A stretch of 64,000 nt of DNA from Siphonodentalium dalli (GCA_032622095.1 CP136066.1:228038961-228102960), one strand, 5' to 3'. Numbered from the stretch's first letter, positions 50,501-60,420 are shown. The notes: generated by a model not told the origin, from the sequence alone. Made by a program: numbers and translations.

Positions 50501-53500
50501 AGTTTGTAACCGTGATTTCTGAGGAGCAGCATGCCTATATCCACACTAACTACCCCCCTAAGCCCTGACCTAAGTGTCATACATACCATAACAATGATGC
50601 TGAACACTTTGATGCAATTATATTGCAGAAATGTTGTAAGAGGAAAAAACTGTGAACAATTGGAAAAAAATGATTTTTTTCGCGGCTGAACCACCCACCC
50701 ACCCCGGCCTACTGTATGGAAAAAGTGAATGACCCCCCCCCCCCGATATGATCATATTATTCTCAATAACTACAGTTGCGATCAAAATTTAACATTGAAC
50801 CCTATGGATAATAGTTTGTTATTTTATTCGAACGTTGCATAGTAATATCACTAAACGGCAATCAAATGCTACTACAGGAAGACAAAACATTCACGTCTGA
50901 CCCACTGTAACTATCAGTAATCTAATATGTGCAATAGTCAACATAGCTATGCTTCTAGATACAGAACTTGGCAAAATTATGTGTAGACTGGTTTGTAATG
51001 CCACCGATATCGTGCACCCTGATGCATGTTGAGTCAAAATGACAGTTTATCGCCAAGACTATAGTTTTTTACGATGTGAATATATAGTAAATTATTGTTT
51101 TATTGATGTATGTTATCAACTGACTAGTGTTTGAAGCCAAATTGTACATCATAACGAGTTCTACTGTGACAAATACATTGGCAAATGATATTCCATCATC
51201 ATAGTCATCAACACATGCAACAGGAGATTCTGTGTTTTCTATGGAACACCATAGCTGCTCTATGTGGTTGTCATCATTATATGATGTCGTTCTACCATTA
51301 TATACACGGTGTCCATTAACCGTTATATGGTGTGAAAATCAATTATGGATTAATATGGTGTGCACACACCTTTATGGTAATGGGCATTGTTGTGTGTATT
51401 CACATAAGGATTAACTGTCATGTGGACTGTTTTTATGGAGATGTAACCGTGAGGTAAGTGGTCATAACTTGTGTAAAACCCAAAGGGTTTTACTTACAAG
51501 TTATGACCACTTACCTCACGGTTACATCTCCATAAAAACAGTCCACATGACAGTTAATCCTTATATTTATATACATTTAGCGAAAAAGCCACTTTTGTAA
51601 ATGTATTTAAATCGAAAAGTGTATCGTGACAAAACAAGCCCAAAATAGCACCATTGGCAAAAGTTAACAGGAACAATTGAAACCAGATGATTTATTAAGT
51701 CAATCCTGCGCGAATCCAAATGCGCCCAAAACATTACGCGTTCGTCTTTCCAAACGACGTATCGATGTTGTTATGATCTTGCAGTTATACGTTGTTGCGC
51801 ATTCTCCGAGAAATAACTGTAACTAGCCACGTGGTCGCCGACCAATCAGAATGCTGGATTTAGTGATAATAACACTTAGTGTGTAAATATATTTATATGG
51901 TGTCCATTTACCTTCATATGGTATCCGTGGACCTTTGTGGTGATGACCACTATTATCTATATGATGTGCATATGACTTTATATGATGTACATATGTCTAT
52001 ATATCATGTGGTCCCACCTTTATATGGTGTCCATTCATCTTTTTTATGATTTGAAATTGTCTTTATATGGTGTATAAATCTATCTATATGCCGAGCCAAC
52101 ATCTTTGTATGGTGTCCAGTCACCTTTATATGGTGTGCAAATGTCGGTATATGGTGTGCAAGTATCTTCATATGGTGTCAATTCACCATTGTGATGATAT
52201 GCCACATCATGCACACGTACACACATAATATAAAGTCGTATGTAAATTATATACATAACACTGGTCATCATCATTCAGGTGAATGGACACCATACACAGG
52301 TGAATGGACACCATAGAAAGGTGAATGGACATCATAGAAAGGCTAATGGACACCATATCAAGACATTTTGCACACCATAGAAAGGCGAATGGACACAATA
52401 TATAGGTAAACATATCACATAAAGAACAGCGCTCATCATCGTAACAGTAAATGGACACCAAATATAGACATTTTCTCACCATATAAAGGTGAATGGACGC
52501 CAATTAAAGGTGAATGGACCCCATATAAAGGTTAATGGACACAATATCAAGGTGAATAGAGACCACATGCGCACACCATATACAGCTTAATTGACACCAT
52601 ATAAAGGAGAATGGACACCATATAAAGGTGAATGTATACATATAAGGGTGAATGGATGTCATATGAAGGTGATTGTGCACCATATATAATGGTGAATGGA
52701 TGCCACATTAACATGGATGGACACAATATAAAGGTGAATGGTCACCTTATAAATTTAAAACACATCATATAAGAATAGTGATCATCATCTTAAAGGTAAA
52801 TGGTCACCAAATTTAGACATTTGCATACCATTTAAAGGTGAATGTACGCCACACAAAGGTGAATGGAAACCATATAATGGTGAGCAATTGGACAATCGAT
52901 AATAGCCTTCTCTATTCAAACGTTTGTGATCTGCATGTTACAACACACGCATGCCTGCACTCGATAAACCAACAGGATGACAAAGACAAGACAAATTTCT
53001 CGAAGATTCTTAATTAACTTCTCATTCAAAGCATGGAAATTTCACCCATATATTGGTATTATTTCACGATCATTTCGCATCTTCTCGAATGCCACACAAA
53101 TACTTTTCAGGCCAATCGTGTAGGCATACAAACTTTACAGAAATTGAATGTTAATACTACACAATGTCTATTTTTTTTATCGGTGCACAATCGGAGATTT
53201 ACGATAGATAATGGAAACATATGTATCTATCTGTGCATTAATTGATATAAATTTAATCAAAGCATATATAACACGGGATGTGTTAAACAACAGCATTAAA
53301 ACAGATTGGCCTTCAATATTTGCATGTAAATTAAACAAACAGGCAATACATTACACATCCAGTTGAACGTGGCCACTGAAGTAAGTTCATTTAAATCAAT
53401 GGGCATTCGCACATAGTCCCACAGTGTCGTTATTTACTTTAGAAATGGTTCATATAGGCTACAATTGACCACATTTGGGTTACATACCATAAAGGTACGC

Positions 53501-56500
53501 ATCACGCTTACCTGCGAGTTACACGAACACACACTACATTACACATCGAGTTGAGCGTGTCCACCGAAGTAAGCTCATTTAATCAATGGACCTTCGCACA
53601 TAGTCCCACAGTATTGTTATTTACTTTAGAAATGGTTCTTATAGGCCACAATTGACCACATTTGGGTTACATACCTTAAAGGTACACGTCACTTATGTAA
53701 AATCGGACACTACATTACACATCTAGTTTAACATGTCCACCGAAGTAAGCTCATTTAAATCAATGGGCCTTCACACATAGCCCCCACAGTGTCGTTTTTT
53801 ACTTCATAAATGGTTCCTATAGGATACTATTATAAACGTGGTCACATACCTTAAAGGTACACGTCAATCGTGCATTTAAACCTAATTCAACGTATCTATC
53901 AATAAAACGCTCTTTATTTTCAAATATGTCTTAATGTCAATCGTTTACTAAATTTATATTTAAAATTAAGCATTTAAACCTAATTCATCATATACATCAA
54001 AGAAAACGCTCTTTATTTTCAAAATTGTCTTAATGTCCCTCATTTTGACATACATTTTAGTAATATACGTGCTTTCATTGATATAAAATTAACCACTACC
54101 CAAAGCATTGTAAAAAATAGCCTTCAAGTTATACATCACATATGGATGTACATTCGATGCACGAGCCAACTACCTTCTGGAATATTCGCTCTTAATAAAG
54201 TCAACGCTCTTGATACATGTCATATTACTTTCATGGTTGTATGTTCTGCATGATTTAATTCATATAAAATTCAAGCACTGTATATTAGACAACAGCATTG
54301 TAACAAATTGGAATTCAAGTTATACGTCACATATACGTGTACATTCGATGTACATGTGGAAGTTAAAGGGATGTGATGCAATATTGATGTGTGAATATTA
54401 AAGGAACACATTGTGTTTGCCCCAGCGTTTGCAAAATAACCTTCTTTGATAGTTTGATAACAGTCTTTAAACAAATTGGCCTTCAAGTTATGCATGGACA
54501 TTCGATGCAACAATGTATGAATGAAGGTTTTCTATTTATGGTGTGTCATTACTTCAGAAATGTTTCATATAGCATCCAATTGACCGCATCTGGGTCACAT
54601 ACCTTAAAGGTACACGTCACTTAAGCATTTAAACCTAATTTATCGTATCCACACATAAAAACGCTCTTTATTTTCAAAATTGTCTGAATGTCCTTCGTAT
54701 TTTAAGTTATACGTCATATTTGCATGTACATTCGAGGCAAGAGGTAACACATTACACATTTGGTTGAACATATCAAACATAGTAAACTCATTTAACGGGC
54801 CTTCGCACATAGCTACACTAGTACACAACACCTGGCGACTAAGGTATTGATTTGTTTTTACTTCATAAATGGTTCCTGTAACATACTATTATAACCGTGG
54901 TCACATACATTAAAGGTACATGTCAATCGTGCCTTTAAACCTAATTCAGCGTATCTATCAATAAAAACGCTCTTTATATTCAAAGTTGCCTCATTCCCCC
55001 TCGTTTTACCATAATCTCACTGTATATCGATTGATGATCTTAGATGATTTCCGGAAATGCCCTTTGTTTAACATTCTAGAATAATCTGTCTCTGTAAAGA
55101 CAGGCGTTATATCGATTGATGATTTCCGGAAATGCCCTTTGTTAAAAAATAGAAATTATAAAAGGAGTGGTTTATGAACAAAAAGGGCTTTGTAGGACTG
55201 TAAGGCCATAGACATACGTATACAAAAGACCCCTCGTAAGACTATAGGGCCATAGCAATAGGCAGACAAAGGGTCCAGTAATTAAGACTATAGGGTCATA
55301 GAAATAAGCAGACAAACGGGCATTGTTTAGGGATATTAAAAGACACGCCCCGGCCCCAGTCAGACCCTATATCATCACATAATCTCCCGATACACATGTG
55401 ATGGCTCTGATGGCGATGATAATGGATTAACGTTCATTTGTGTATGTGTTACATTACAACTCGTTGTGATCTACAATTTGGCTTCAAGCACATGCCTGTT
55501 GTTAACAAGTAACTATATTGAATTGACAGTTAAAGTGGGTTAGACGCAAATAGCTTGTCTTCCTATATATATTAGTGCTTGGTGACGGTTTAGTGATATT
55601 ACTATCAACGTTCGATTAAAATAACGAAATATTCTCCATGGGTTAAATGTCAAATTTTGATCGCAACTGTATTCAGTGAGAATAATCTGATCAAAATGTT
55701 TCTGAACTACGCATGAGTTTCATACACAGTATTTTCAAAAATTTCAATTCACATATAATCATACGCAAAATGGCTCCATTTTTTTCAAAATACGAGAATG
55801 TCCATAGGGTTCCATGTTAAATTTTGATTGGAACAGCCAGCAAGAACCCAATGATTACATCCAAATTTTCAAAAATATATCTGAGGTTCATACTTGGCGG
55901 TTGTTGCAATATTTCAAATTGCAAATTTAACCGATCTTCATATGCCAAATGGCACCATCTGACAATACGAGACGCTCTCTAAATTATGTTGACCACCGTT
56001 TTCGGCCGACTCTCCAAAATTCAAGAATGGAATCAAGTCAATTGAGACCTACTAGGCATACAAAATATGTTTTTAGATCGCTTTTAACAAGCAAACAATA
56101 TGACATGAGATAAGGAATCCGACTATTTGTCAAACACGTCACTAAATATCGTTTTGGCGAGGGTAAATGTTTGCCCAATATTCGCGCTACATAAACCACA
56201 GGGCCAGCCGATAGCATATATGACACAGATCACAGAAATGCATACATATTTTGAAAATATCCGATGTGCTGTGTTCTCCATTCCAGATACTTTCGCTATG
56301 CTACCGTACCTGTTGGAACAAAGACAAAAAGAGAATCTGAAGTCATCAAACACTAAATGTGCTGTCGCGATATTGTGCCCTAATTTCGACACAAACGTTT
56401 TCTATGGAACTTGGGTTCCACGGCAATTTAGCCAGTTTCATGCAAATGAGATGATTCTGTGGAACAATAATTTCCACGATCATAAAGATCAGTGCACCAT

Positions 56501-59500
56501 GAAACTACCGAATGAATTCTATCCTGAGCTGACAACGTGGAAAACACGTGATCCGGCTTGTCAGCCAATCACATTTACTCCCGCAGAGATTTGCCGAGAG
56601 TTCACAGGAAAGAGATTTCTGTTCGTCGGTGATTCAATATTGCGTCAGGTTTACAAGTCGTTTATGTTCACGATGACCGAGGGCATCCGACCGACTCTAG
56701 GTTAGTTAACCCTTCAGATACTGAATGGAATCTCCCATACAGTTATAAAAGTATACTTTGGAATGTTCTATTATCAATTTGGAGAGATCTTCAAATCTGA
56801 CACAAAAAAGTGTATATGCATATCTGGAGTATAGCTGGATTGTCATTGGTGAGGCATATGGGTATATAGGGAGTGCCCGTGTGGGCATGGTTGGCATGGC
56901 TATTTATATCTGCCGTGGATGGATTGTCATTGGTGGGTGTGTATATGTGCACATGTAGGGAATGGCTGTATGGTCATCGTTAAGTTCGCATGTTTGCACC
57001 ATTGCAAATATGTGTCGATCGGAATGTTTTATAAGAGAGTAGCATAAAATTTGGGTTGGACGAAAATCACTTCCTGATTCTCCTTCGTGCTTGCTATTTT
57101 TGACGCCATCTTGTTTCTGAATGAAGACTATTCCCCCGAGTTTGATACTGATGACAAGAGTGATCAGATGTGGCCATTGTGATATAATATGTGGCCATAT
57201 TGTTCTTAAAATACCTTTTCAACTTTTCGGTGAAAAAAGACCAGTCAATCGCGAGAAATTCGACAACTGTCTAAAGTTCTAGATCACGGAAGTAAAATAA
57301 ATTTTAATGAATGATTTTTGTCTCAAAATATAACTGCTTTGTGAATGAACAGTACTATATATCGTCTGATTACTATCTATCTGTTGTCTGGCAAAGTTTT
57401 CCTGGTCGAAAGCTGCAAAAATCTGAAAACGTAGTAACCTGACCCCTCGAGCACTACTTACTTATTAACCTGACCGCTCGTGCACTACGCACGTGACCAC
57501 TCGAGCACTACTCACGTAGTAACCTGACCCCTCGTGCACTACTCACGTAGTAACCTGACCCCTCGAGCACTACTCACGTAGTAACTTGACCCTCGTGCAC
57601 TACTCACGTAGTAACCTGACCCCCTCGTGCACTACTCATGTAGTAACATGACCCCGTGCACTACTCACGTAGAAACCTGACCCCTCGTGCACTACTCACG
57701 TAGTAACCTGACCCCTCGAGCACTACTCACGTAGTAACCTGACCCCTCGTGCTAGACCCCGAAGCCACGACAAATAGTTTTCATGGCTGGCTCAACCGAT
57801 TTTCGTGGCTGGTTAGCTAGCTAAGCCGGCTCAGTCACGATGTTCGTGGCTGACGAAATATGGCGACTCAGCCGGCTGAGATGTTATCATTCAGCGTATT
57901 TTCGTTTCCGAAATGTTCCTAATCCCCTGTTACCGGTTATAGGCGCCGTTTGTTTTAGCGTTTGTGGTGAACCCGTAGAATTCCAGACCACACGTATAAT
58001 CTTTTGATGTTGGGCTTTTCCATTATGGCGAAAATTCACGAAGGACTGGCATGGATATACTATGTAGTTTCCCCATCTAATCGGTATAAGTAGTTACATT
58101 GGGACTTCTGTCGACTTCAGACTGCTATCATCACTGCCATCTTGCGATATATGCATGCATCATTGAATGATGAACCCGATACTAATGATATATAATATTT
58201 CAAACTATTGTCTATTCTTATGTGTATATATTGACAAATGCCAGTGATGTCTGAGACTGGGTGTTGTCGATATAAACAATTCATATTTTAACCCTTTCAA
58301 TACCGAATGGATGCGCCCATTCAGTTATATGAAAGCATGCATTCTATTCCACATTAAGGGGCCAGGTGTTCTGATAATATAACAACCATGCCGTGTCCAT
58401 GCGAGTATGCCAATATTAGGCAATGCGGTTTAGTTCTTTGCGATTCACAGTAGAGTCGTGCTTGACATATAAGCCCATGCACACGGCTCAGCCATTTTAC
58501 AATTCCGGCGGCGGAGATTTTTAAATGTGGCTGGCGTTAGAAATAATATGGCTGGCGACGGCTTGTGGCAAATATGGCTGGCGGCGGCGGCGTGCGATGG
58601 CGGCTTCGGGCTCTACCTCGTGCACTACTCACTTAGTAACCTGACCCCTCGATCACTACTCACGCCTATCCTCCACGAAAACAACTATAAAAATCAAACT
58701 ACATAACCGCACTTGGTCATTAATTAACGAACCACAGCTAAACCACAAGCATAAGCTAGGATATATCTGTGCATTTTTTTATCTTATAAAAATAACTTCA
58801 TAGATGCGTATTCCCATCAAATAAGATTCACTTAGGCCTTATATCGTGATGTGATTATGATTAATTTCACTCAGACATGCACAAGGGTTTATCGAAAGAG
58901 TTGGTTCTATAGCTAGCAATTTCGTGTATAAATTAGGTCAATCAAACATCAGGTCATGTGAGAAATGAGAGGTTCACAAACAAACAAACAAACAAACAAA
59001 CTACGAGCTCTCAACTCAGACTTAAAACCTAAAAAAAACTTTCCTTTTGTACAAATTATTATAGAATATAAACTCTCAACATCAAACTAAAAGTATTCAA
59101 AAATCAACACTGTTGTTTGTTGTCGAGAGGGGAGTATTTTACTGAAATTAACCATTATATTATTGAAGCTGTGCGCGCAATCCGATTGAGATATGTACTA
59201 TACGAAGAAGCTTGTCGATTTTAGAAATGTCATCATGTCGATTTCAACGAAACTCGACGAACAACGTCATCGTGTAGCTTTCACCATCGACCGAATTCGC
59301 GATAACCTAAATGTATCTTCTGCTTTGTTCATAAGTGTGTGTTCCCTGTCGATTCATGAAAATGGAAGGATATCTAAGGATTATCAGATTCACGTATGTA
59401 CTATGTCATATAGGATAATTTAAACGCGATATAATAATCACCGAATCATCGAATTTCGATTCCAGTATTGTCTCCAGTATCGCACTGCCAGAGTGATTAA

Positions 59501-60420
59501 TATTTTCTCATTGCACGCGCGATTTATATTTTAGGCCACTCCAATGCAAATATTTGACAGTCCTTAATATGTCATAATTATGTTCTCAATAAAATCTACT
59601 GTGCGACAAAAGTGGTCGCAAAAATTCAAAATACGAGCGTCGTATTAGATAATAATTGGTGACGTCACAACATCAGATATAGTCTATATACGACCCAAAG
59701 CGTCCGGTTTTGGTTCGTTATTACGCACGGTCCAGGAGTTCACTCGACCTGCAATAACAGCGCAACTGTCGGTCGGTAACTGATACAACTTAGGGTCGAT
59801 AGTCCATAAAACATTTTTACTTTTCACTTCTTCCAGATAGAAGATGCCAGGGCTTACGGGGGTACGAGGACATGAGGTGTCAAATGATGATGTCAAGTCA
59901 AATGAGTACGATTCGGATATGTGACGGGAACTTAAGTATCGATTATCATCAACAATTTACTTTGGAACCAACTTTCCTCAAAAATGCTATCCACGAAGCT
60001 TCTGGACGAACAGGGGACTATATCACCATCATGCACGGGATACACCCTAAGTTCAATGGCGAACGCGTACTTAAGGAGTTTATTTCGAAGGCAATGCCGG
60101 AAATGGGGAATTCAACATGGCCGCGGGTGCTGTGGATCGGCTCTCACAAGATTGGACACAGATGTCCTGCGCAATACGCTGCTGCTCAGTCACCGGAACG
60201 AATTCTTAAATATAACCACGCTATACGATCCTACTTAAAGAAGACTCAGTGGGCGTGGCTTGATATGTACTCTATCATGGATCAAGCTTTCTCGTGTGAT
60301 GGTATTCATTATTGTTTAGGAGGGAGTCTAGCGAAATTGGACATTGTACTCCAACATTTCTTAAACAGAGAGTGCACACAGCTTGGTGATTTACAGTGGT
60401 CGTCTCCATTGGCCTGCTGA
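44440..60420 (+). CDS. PC-esterase / NXPE-like type II membrane protein, three coding exons
   Basis: Joined coding exons are 44440-44587, 56287-56700 and 59837-60420, giving 381 residues. Each boundary has a polypyrimidine-AG acceptor or a GT donor, and both introns are phase 1, so the frame joins exactly (G|AT, Asp50 and Asp188). Residues 1-19 are a short basic cytosolic tail and ~20-36 a hydrophobic signal anchor, with the rest lumenal. GDSILRQ at 164-170 supplies the likely nucleophile Ser166. MHGIH (GxH) ends at His257. CDGIHYC at 341-347 supplies Asp342 and His345. This Ser...Asp-x-x-His set is that of the SGNH-like PC-esterase family, which includes NXPE proteins and plant TBL acetyltransferases. 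Members act on glycans in the secretory pathway. The substrate here is unknown. The N-terminal neurexophilin-like part of vertebrate NXPE proteins is not evident. The acceptor before exon 1 implies a further 5' exon that I did not locate. Confidence 0.8.
44588..45096. other. Start of intron 1, no further exon seen
   Basis: Nothing beyond AT-rich intronic sequence was recognised. Confidence 0.5.
45097..45435 (-). pseudogene. LINE-like reverse transcriptase C-terminal remnant
   Basis: A minus-strand frame of 112 codons has DRICRKCNMEVENEERLKFL, then KRCNTYDNMRKHFF. The order C-x2-C, an acidic E-x-E segment, then C-x2-Y followed by a basic-aromatic stretch resembles the C-terminal zinc-knuckle region of LINE-type retrotransposon ORF2 products (R.C..C...VE.E.HFL..C..Y...R). 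No polymerase domain remains and the element is truncated at both sides. It lies antisense inside intron 1 of the esterase gene. The His of the usual motif is replaced by Leu/Arg, which fits a dead copy. Confidence 0.6.
45436..46147. other. Intronic sequence, no gene recognised
   Basis: Short overlapping open frames on both strands at 45520-45913 have no recognisable features. Confidence 0.4.
46397..46615 (+). repeat. Short dispersed direct repeat GGCAGAATTAACTCATTG
   Basis: The motif AAAGG/AAGGGCAGAATTAACTCATTG occurs three times (about 46408, 46549 and 46593), each next to A-rich sequence. Confidence 0.7.
46678..47719 (+). repeat. 48-bp minisatellite, first part (~22 copies)
   Basis: Unit: TCTGGGGGTTCATGGTATAT, AATATGACATATATTTTATA, TAATGTAA. 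Units differ by point changes and small indels. Because 48 is a multiple of three, both strands carry long repetitive open frames (for example WGFMVYNMTYILYNVI on the plus strand), which are not genes. A gradient is visible: the earlier units have TGTAATCT and the later ones TGTGATCT. Confidence 0.95.
47720..48068 (+). mobile_element. 5'-truncated Helitron-like fragment inside the minisatellite
   Basis: Matches the 3' halves of the elements at 38746-39992: CCGTGCGACGTGACCTTGA, GGACGGGTCAAATCGTGA, then the GACGAAGTCGGG hairpin and CTAG end followed by T. It lacks the TCTATTATAT start and (TGTC)n part. Minisatellite sequence resumes directly after the CTAG with no visible duplication, as expected for Helitron insertion. 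Confidence 0.75.
48069..48236 (+). repeat. 48-bp minisatellite, second part (~3.5 copies)
   Basis: Continues the array after the Helitron fragment with the TGTGATCT unit variant. Confidence 0.9.
48424..48734 (+). repeat. Decayed inverted duplication, outer left arm
   Basis: Aligns to the reverse complement of about 55950-56275, ending next to the acceptor of coding exon 2. Landmarks include CGGATATTTTCAAA-TATGTATGCAT, ATCTGTGTCATAT, TTTAGTGACGTGTT-GACAAAT and AGATGGTGCCATT. Divergence is substantial. Confidence 0.75.
48735..49550. mobile_element. 816-bp fold-back element
   Basis: Ends TACACTCTTATAACTAAT and its inverse (RTGACTAAT variant) at 49530-49550. Pairing continues internally. 48990-49080 (AATGTAAGTTCAGAATTACG...) is inverted at 49219-49305 (...ATACTGAACTTACATTCTTG). 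ACACATTGTGTA-like motifs fill both arms. It interrupts the left arm of the surrounding inverted duplication, so it arrived later. No recognisable transposase. Confidence 0.8.
49551..50749. other. Intronic sequence, no gene recognised
   Basis: No partner in the right arm of the inverted duplication was found for this stretch, so it is either an insertion in the left arm or lost from the right. A 12-C tract (about 50732-50744) lies at its end. Confidence 0.4.
50750..51185 (+). repeat. Decayed inverted duplication, inner left arm
   Basis: 50750-50935 aligns to the reverse complement of 55510-55692 (ACAGTTGCGATCAAAATTT, CGAACGTT, TAGTAATATCACTAAAC, CTGACCCACT). 51126-51185 aligns to the reverse complement of 55433-55492 (TTGAAGCCAAATTGTA, ACGAGTT). 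The intervening 190 bp has no partner. Confidence 0.75.
51290..52264 (+). repeat. Degenerate ~22-25 bp minisatellite, plus-oriented half
   Basis: Loose repeats of TATATGGTGTCCATTCACCTT. Units are sparse at 51290-51400, interrupted by the palindrome and unrelated sequence, and dense at 51890-52200. Confidence 0.7.
51404..51564. repeat. 161-bp near-perfect palindrome
   Basis: The left arm (ATAAGGATTAACTGTCATG... to about 51483) and the right arm (...CATGACAGTTAATCCTTAT) are inverse over ~80 bp, with only a 2-base indel beside the centre (AAAACCCAAAGGGTTTT) and essentially no spacer. The arms are far better matched than any neighbouring repeat, which indicates a recent event or an assembly fold-back. 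Confidence 0.9.
52265..52890 (-). repeat. Same minisatellite, inverted half
   Basis: From about 52275 the units read AAGGTGAATGGACACCATAT, the reverse complement of the previous half. The orientation switch lies between about 52200 and 52275. Confidence 0.8.
53335..53885 (+). repeat. ~180-bp tandem repeat, three copies
   Basis: Starts at about 53350, 53536 and 53712 with CATTACACATCNAGTT, then GTCCACCGAAGTAAGCTCAT, CGCACATAGTCCCACAGTGT, TTTACTTTAGAAATGGTTC, GACCACATTTGGGTTACATA and CCTTAAAGGTACACGTCA. Copies diverge by about 10-15 percent by eye. Confidence 0.85.
53886..54990 (+). repeat. Complex repeat region related to the 180-bp unit
   Basis: Holds partial copies of the 180-bp unit at about 54545-54690 and 54748-54985, interleaved with a second motif (TTCAAGTTATACRTCACATA...GTACATTCGATG) at about 54125, 54312, 54485 and 54705 and a third (CATTTAAACCTAATTCA...AAAACGCTCTTTATTTTCAA) at about 53872, 53970, 54633 and 54930. 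No gene. Confidence 0.75.
55030..55150 (+). repeat. Short duplication TATATCGATTGATGAT...GCCCTTTGTT
   Basis: The segment with GATTTCCGGAAATGCCCTTT occurs at about 55023-55067 and 55109-55144, about 85 bp apart. Confidence 0.8.
55175..55325 (+). repeat. ~55-60 bp tandem repeat x 2.5
   Basis: Units contain AAGACTATAGGGCCATAG(C/A)AATA then GCAGACAAA-GGG. The first unit is the most diverged. Confidence 0.75.
55433..55692 (-). repeat. Decayed inverted duplication, inner right arm
   Basis: Partner of 50750-51185. This arm is shorter and lacks the ~190-bp insert of the left arm. Confidence 0.75.
55950..56275 (-). repeat. Decayed inverted duplication, outer right arm
   Basis: Partner of 48424-48734. 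It stops about 11 bp before the AG acceptor of coding exon 2. The TTTAGATAC at the far edge of the left arm, read inverted, hints that the duplication once included the exon edge. Confidence 0.7.
56287..56700 (+). CDS. Coding exon 2: N-terminal half of the esterase domain with GDS motif
   Basis: Acceptor TGTTCTCCATTCCAG ends at 56286, and donor ACTCTAG|GTTAGT follows 56700. Length is 414 bp, phase 1 at both sides, so skipping would keep the frame but remove the nucleophile motif. It encodes residues 50-187. Conserved-looking features are CAVAILCP (74-81), FYGTWVPRQF, Cys119, Cys141 and Cys152, and GKRFLFVGDSILRQ. The open frame runs upstream of the acceptor to 56127, but that part is intronic inverted-repeat sequence. 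Confidence 0.85.
56701..57434. other. Start of intron 2, no further exon seen
   Basis: Contains an imperfect duplication GGATTGTCATTGGTG (about 56836 and 56919). No other structure was recognised. Confidence 0.5.
57435..57752 (+). repeat. 31-bp minisatellite, ~10 copies
   Basis: Unit GTAGTAACCTGACCCCTCGT plus GCACTACTCAC, with GAGCAC/GTGCAC alternation and small deletions. It continues after the inserted element at 58616. Confidence 0.95.
57753..58615. mobile_element. 863-bp hAT-like non-autonomous element
   Basis: TIRs TAGACCCCGAAGCCACGA and inverse of TAGAGCCCGAAGCCGCCA, inserted inside the 31-bp minisatellite. CCTCGTGC at 57745-57752 is repeated at 58616-58623, an 8-bp target duplication that restores one intact unit when the element is removed. 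8-bp duplications and TAG-type ends are hAT characters. The inner edges carry GGCTGGC/GCCAGCC-rich subterminal repeats. No transposase frame. Confidence 0.85.
58616..58672 (+). repeat. 31-bp minisatellite, remnant after the insertion
   Basis: About 1.8 further units (CCTCGTGCACTACTCACTTA...) continuing the array of 57435-57752. Confidence 0.85.
58673..59836. other. Rest of intron 2
   Basis: Contains a (CAAA)n tract at about 58977-59001. An open frame of 76 codons at 59193-59423 ends near a plausible donor (GTATGT) but has no pyrimidine-rich acceptor and is not needed to join exons 2 and 3, so I do not call an exon. Confidence 0.5.
59837..60420 (+). CDS. Coding exon 3: C-terminal esterase domain with DGIHY motif
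   Basis: Acceptor TTTTCACTTCTTCCAG ends at 59836, and the stop is TGA at 60418-60420. It encodes residues 188-381: ICDGNLSIDYH, GDYITIMHGIHPKF, RVLWIGSHKIGHRCPAQY, WAWLDMYSIMDQAFSCDGIHY and the tail LNRECTQLGDLQWSS. A LWIG-H block followed by YN..I and a DxxH near the end is the usual PC-esterase order. The protein ends about 34 residues after DGIHY. Confidence 0.85.

Noticed and set aside
56127-56286. Upstream extension of exon 2 from the ATG at 56127
   Set aside because: The stretch belongs to the decayed inverted duplication and is followed by a strong acceptor. The phase match to exon 1 supports the spliced start at 56287.
57435-57752. CRISPR-like direct repeats of ~31 bp
   Set aside because: There are no spacers between units. 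It is a simple minisatellite inside an intron.
59193-59423. Extra exon of the esterase gene (76-codon frame)
   Set aside because: A possible donor is present but there is no pyrimidine-rich acceptor. Exons 2 and 3 already join in phase with motif spacing that suits the family.
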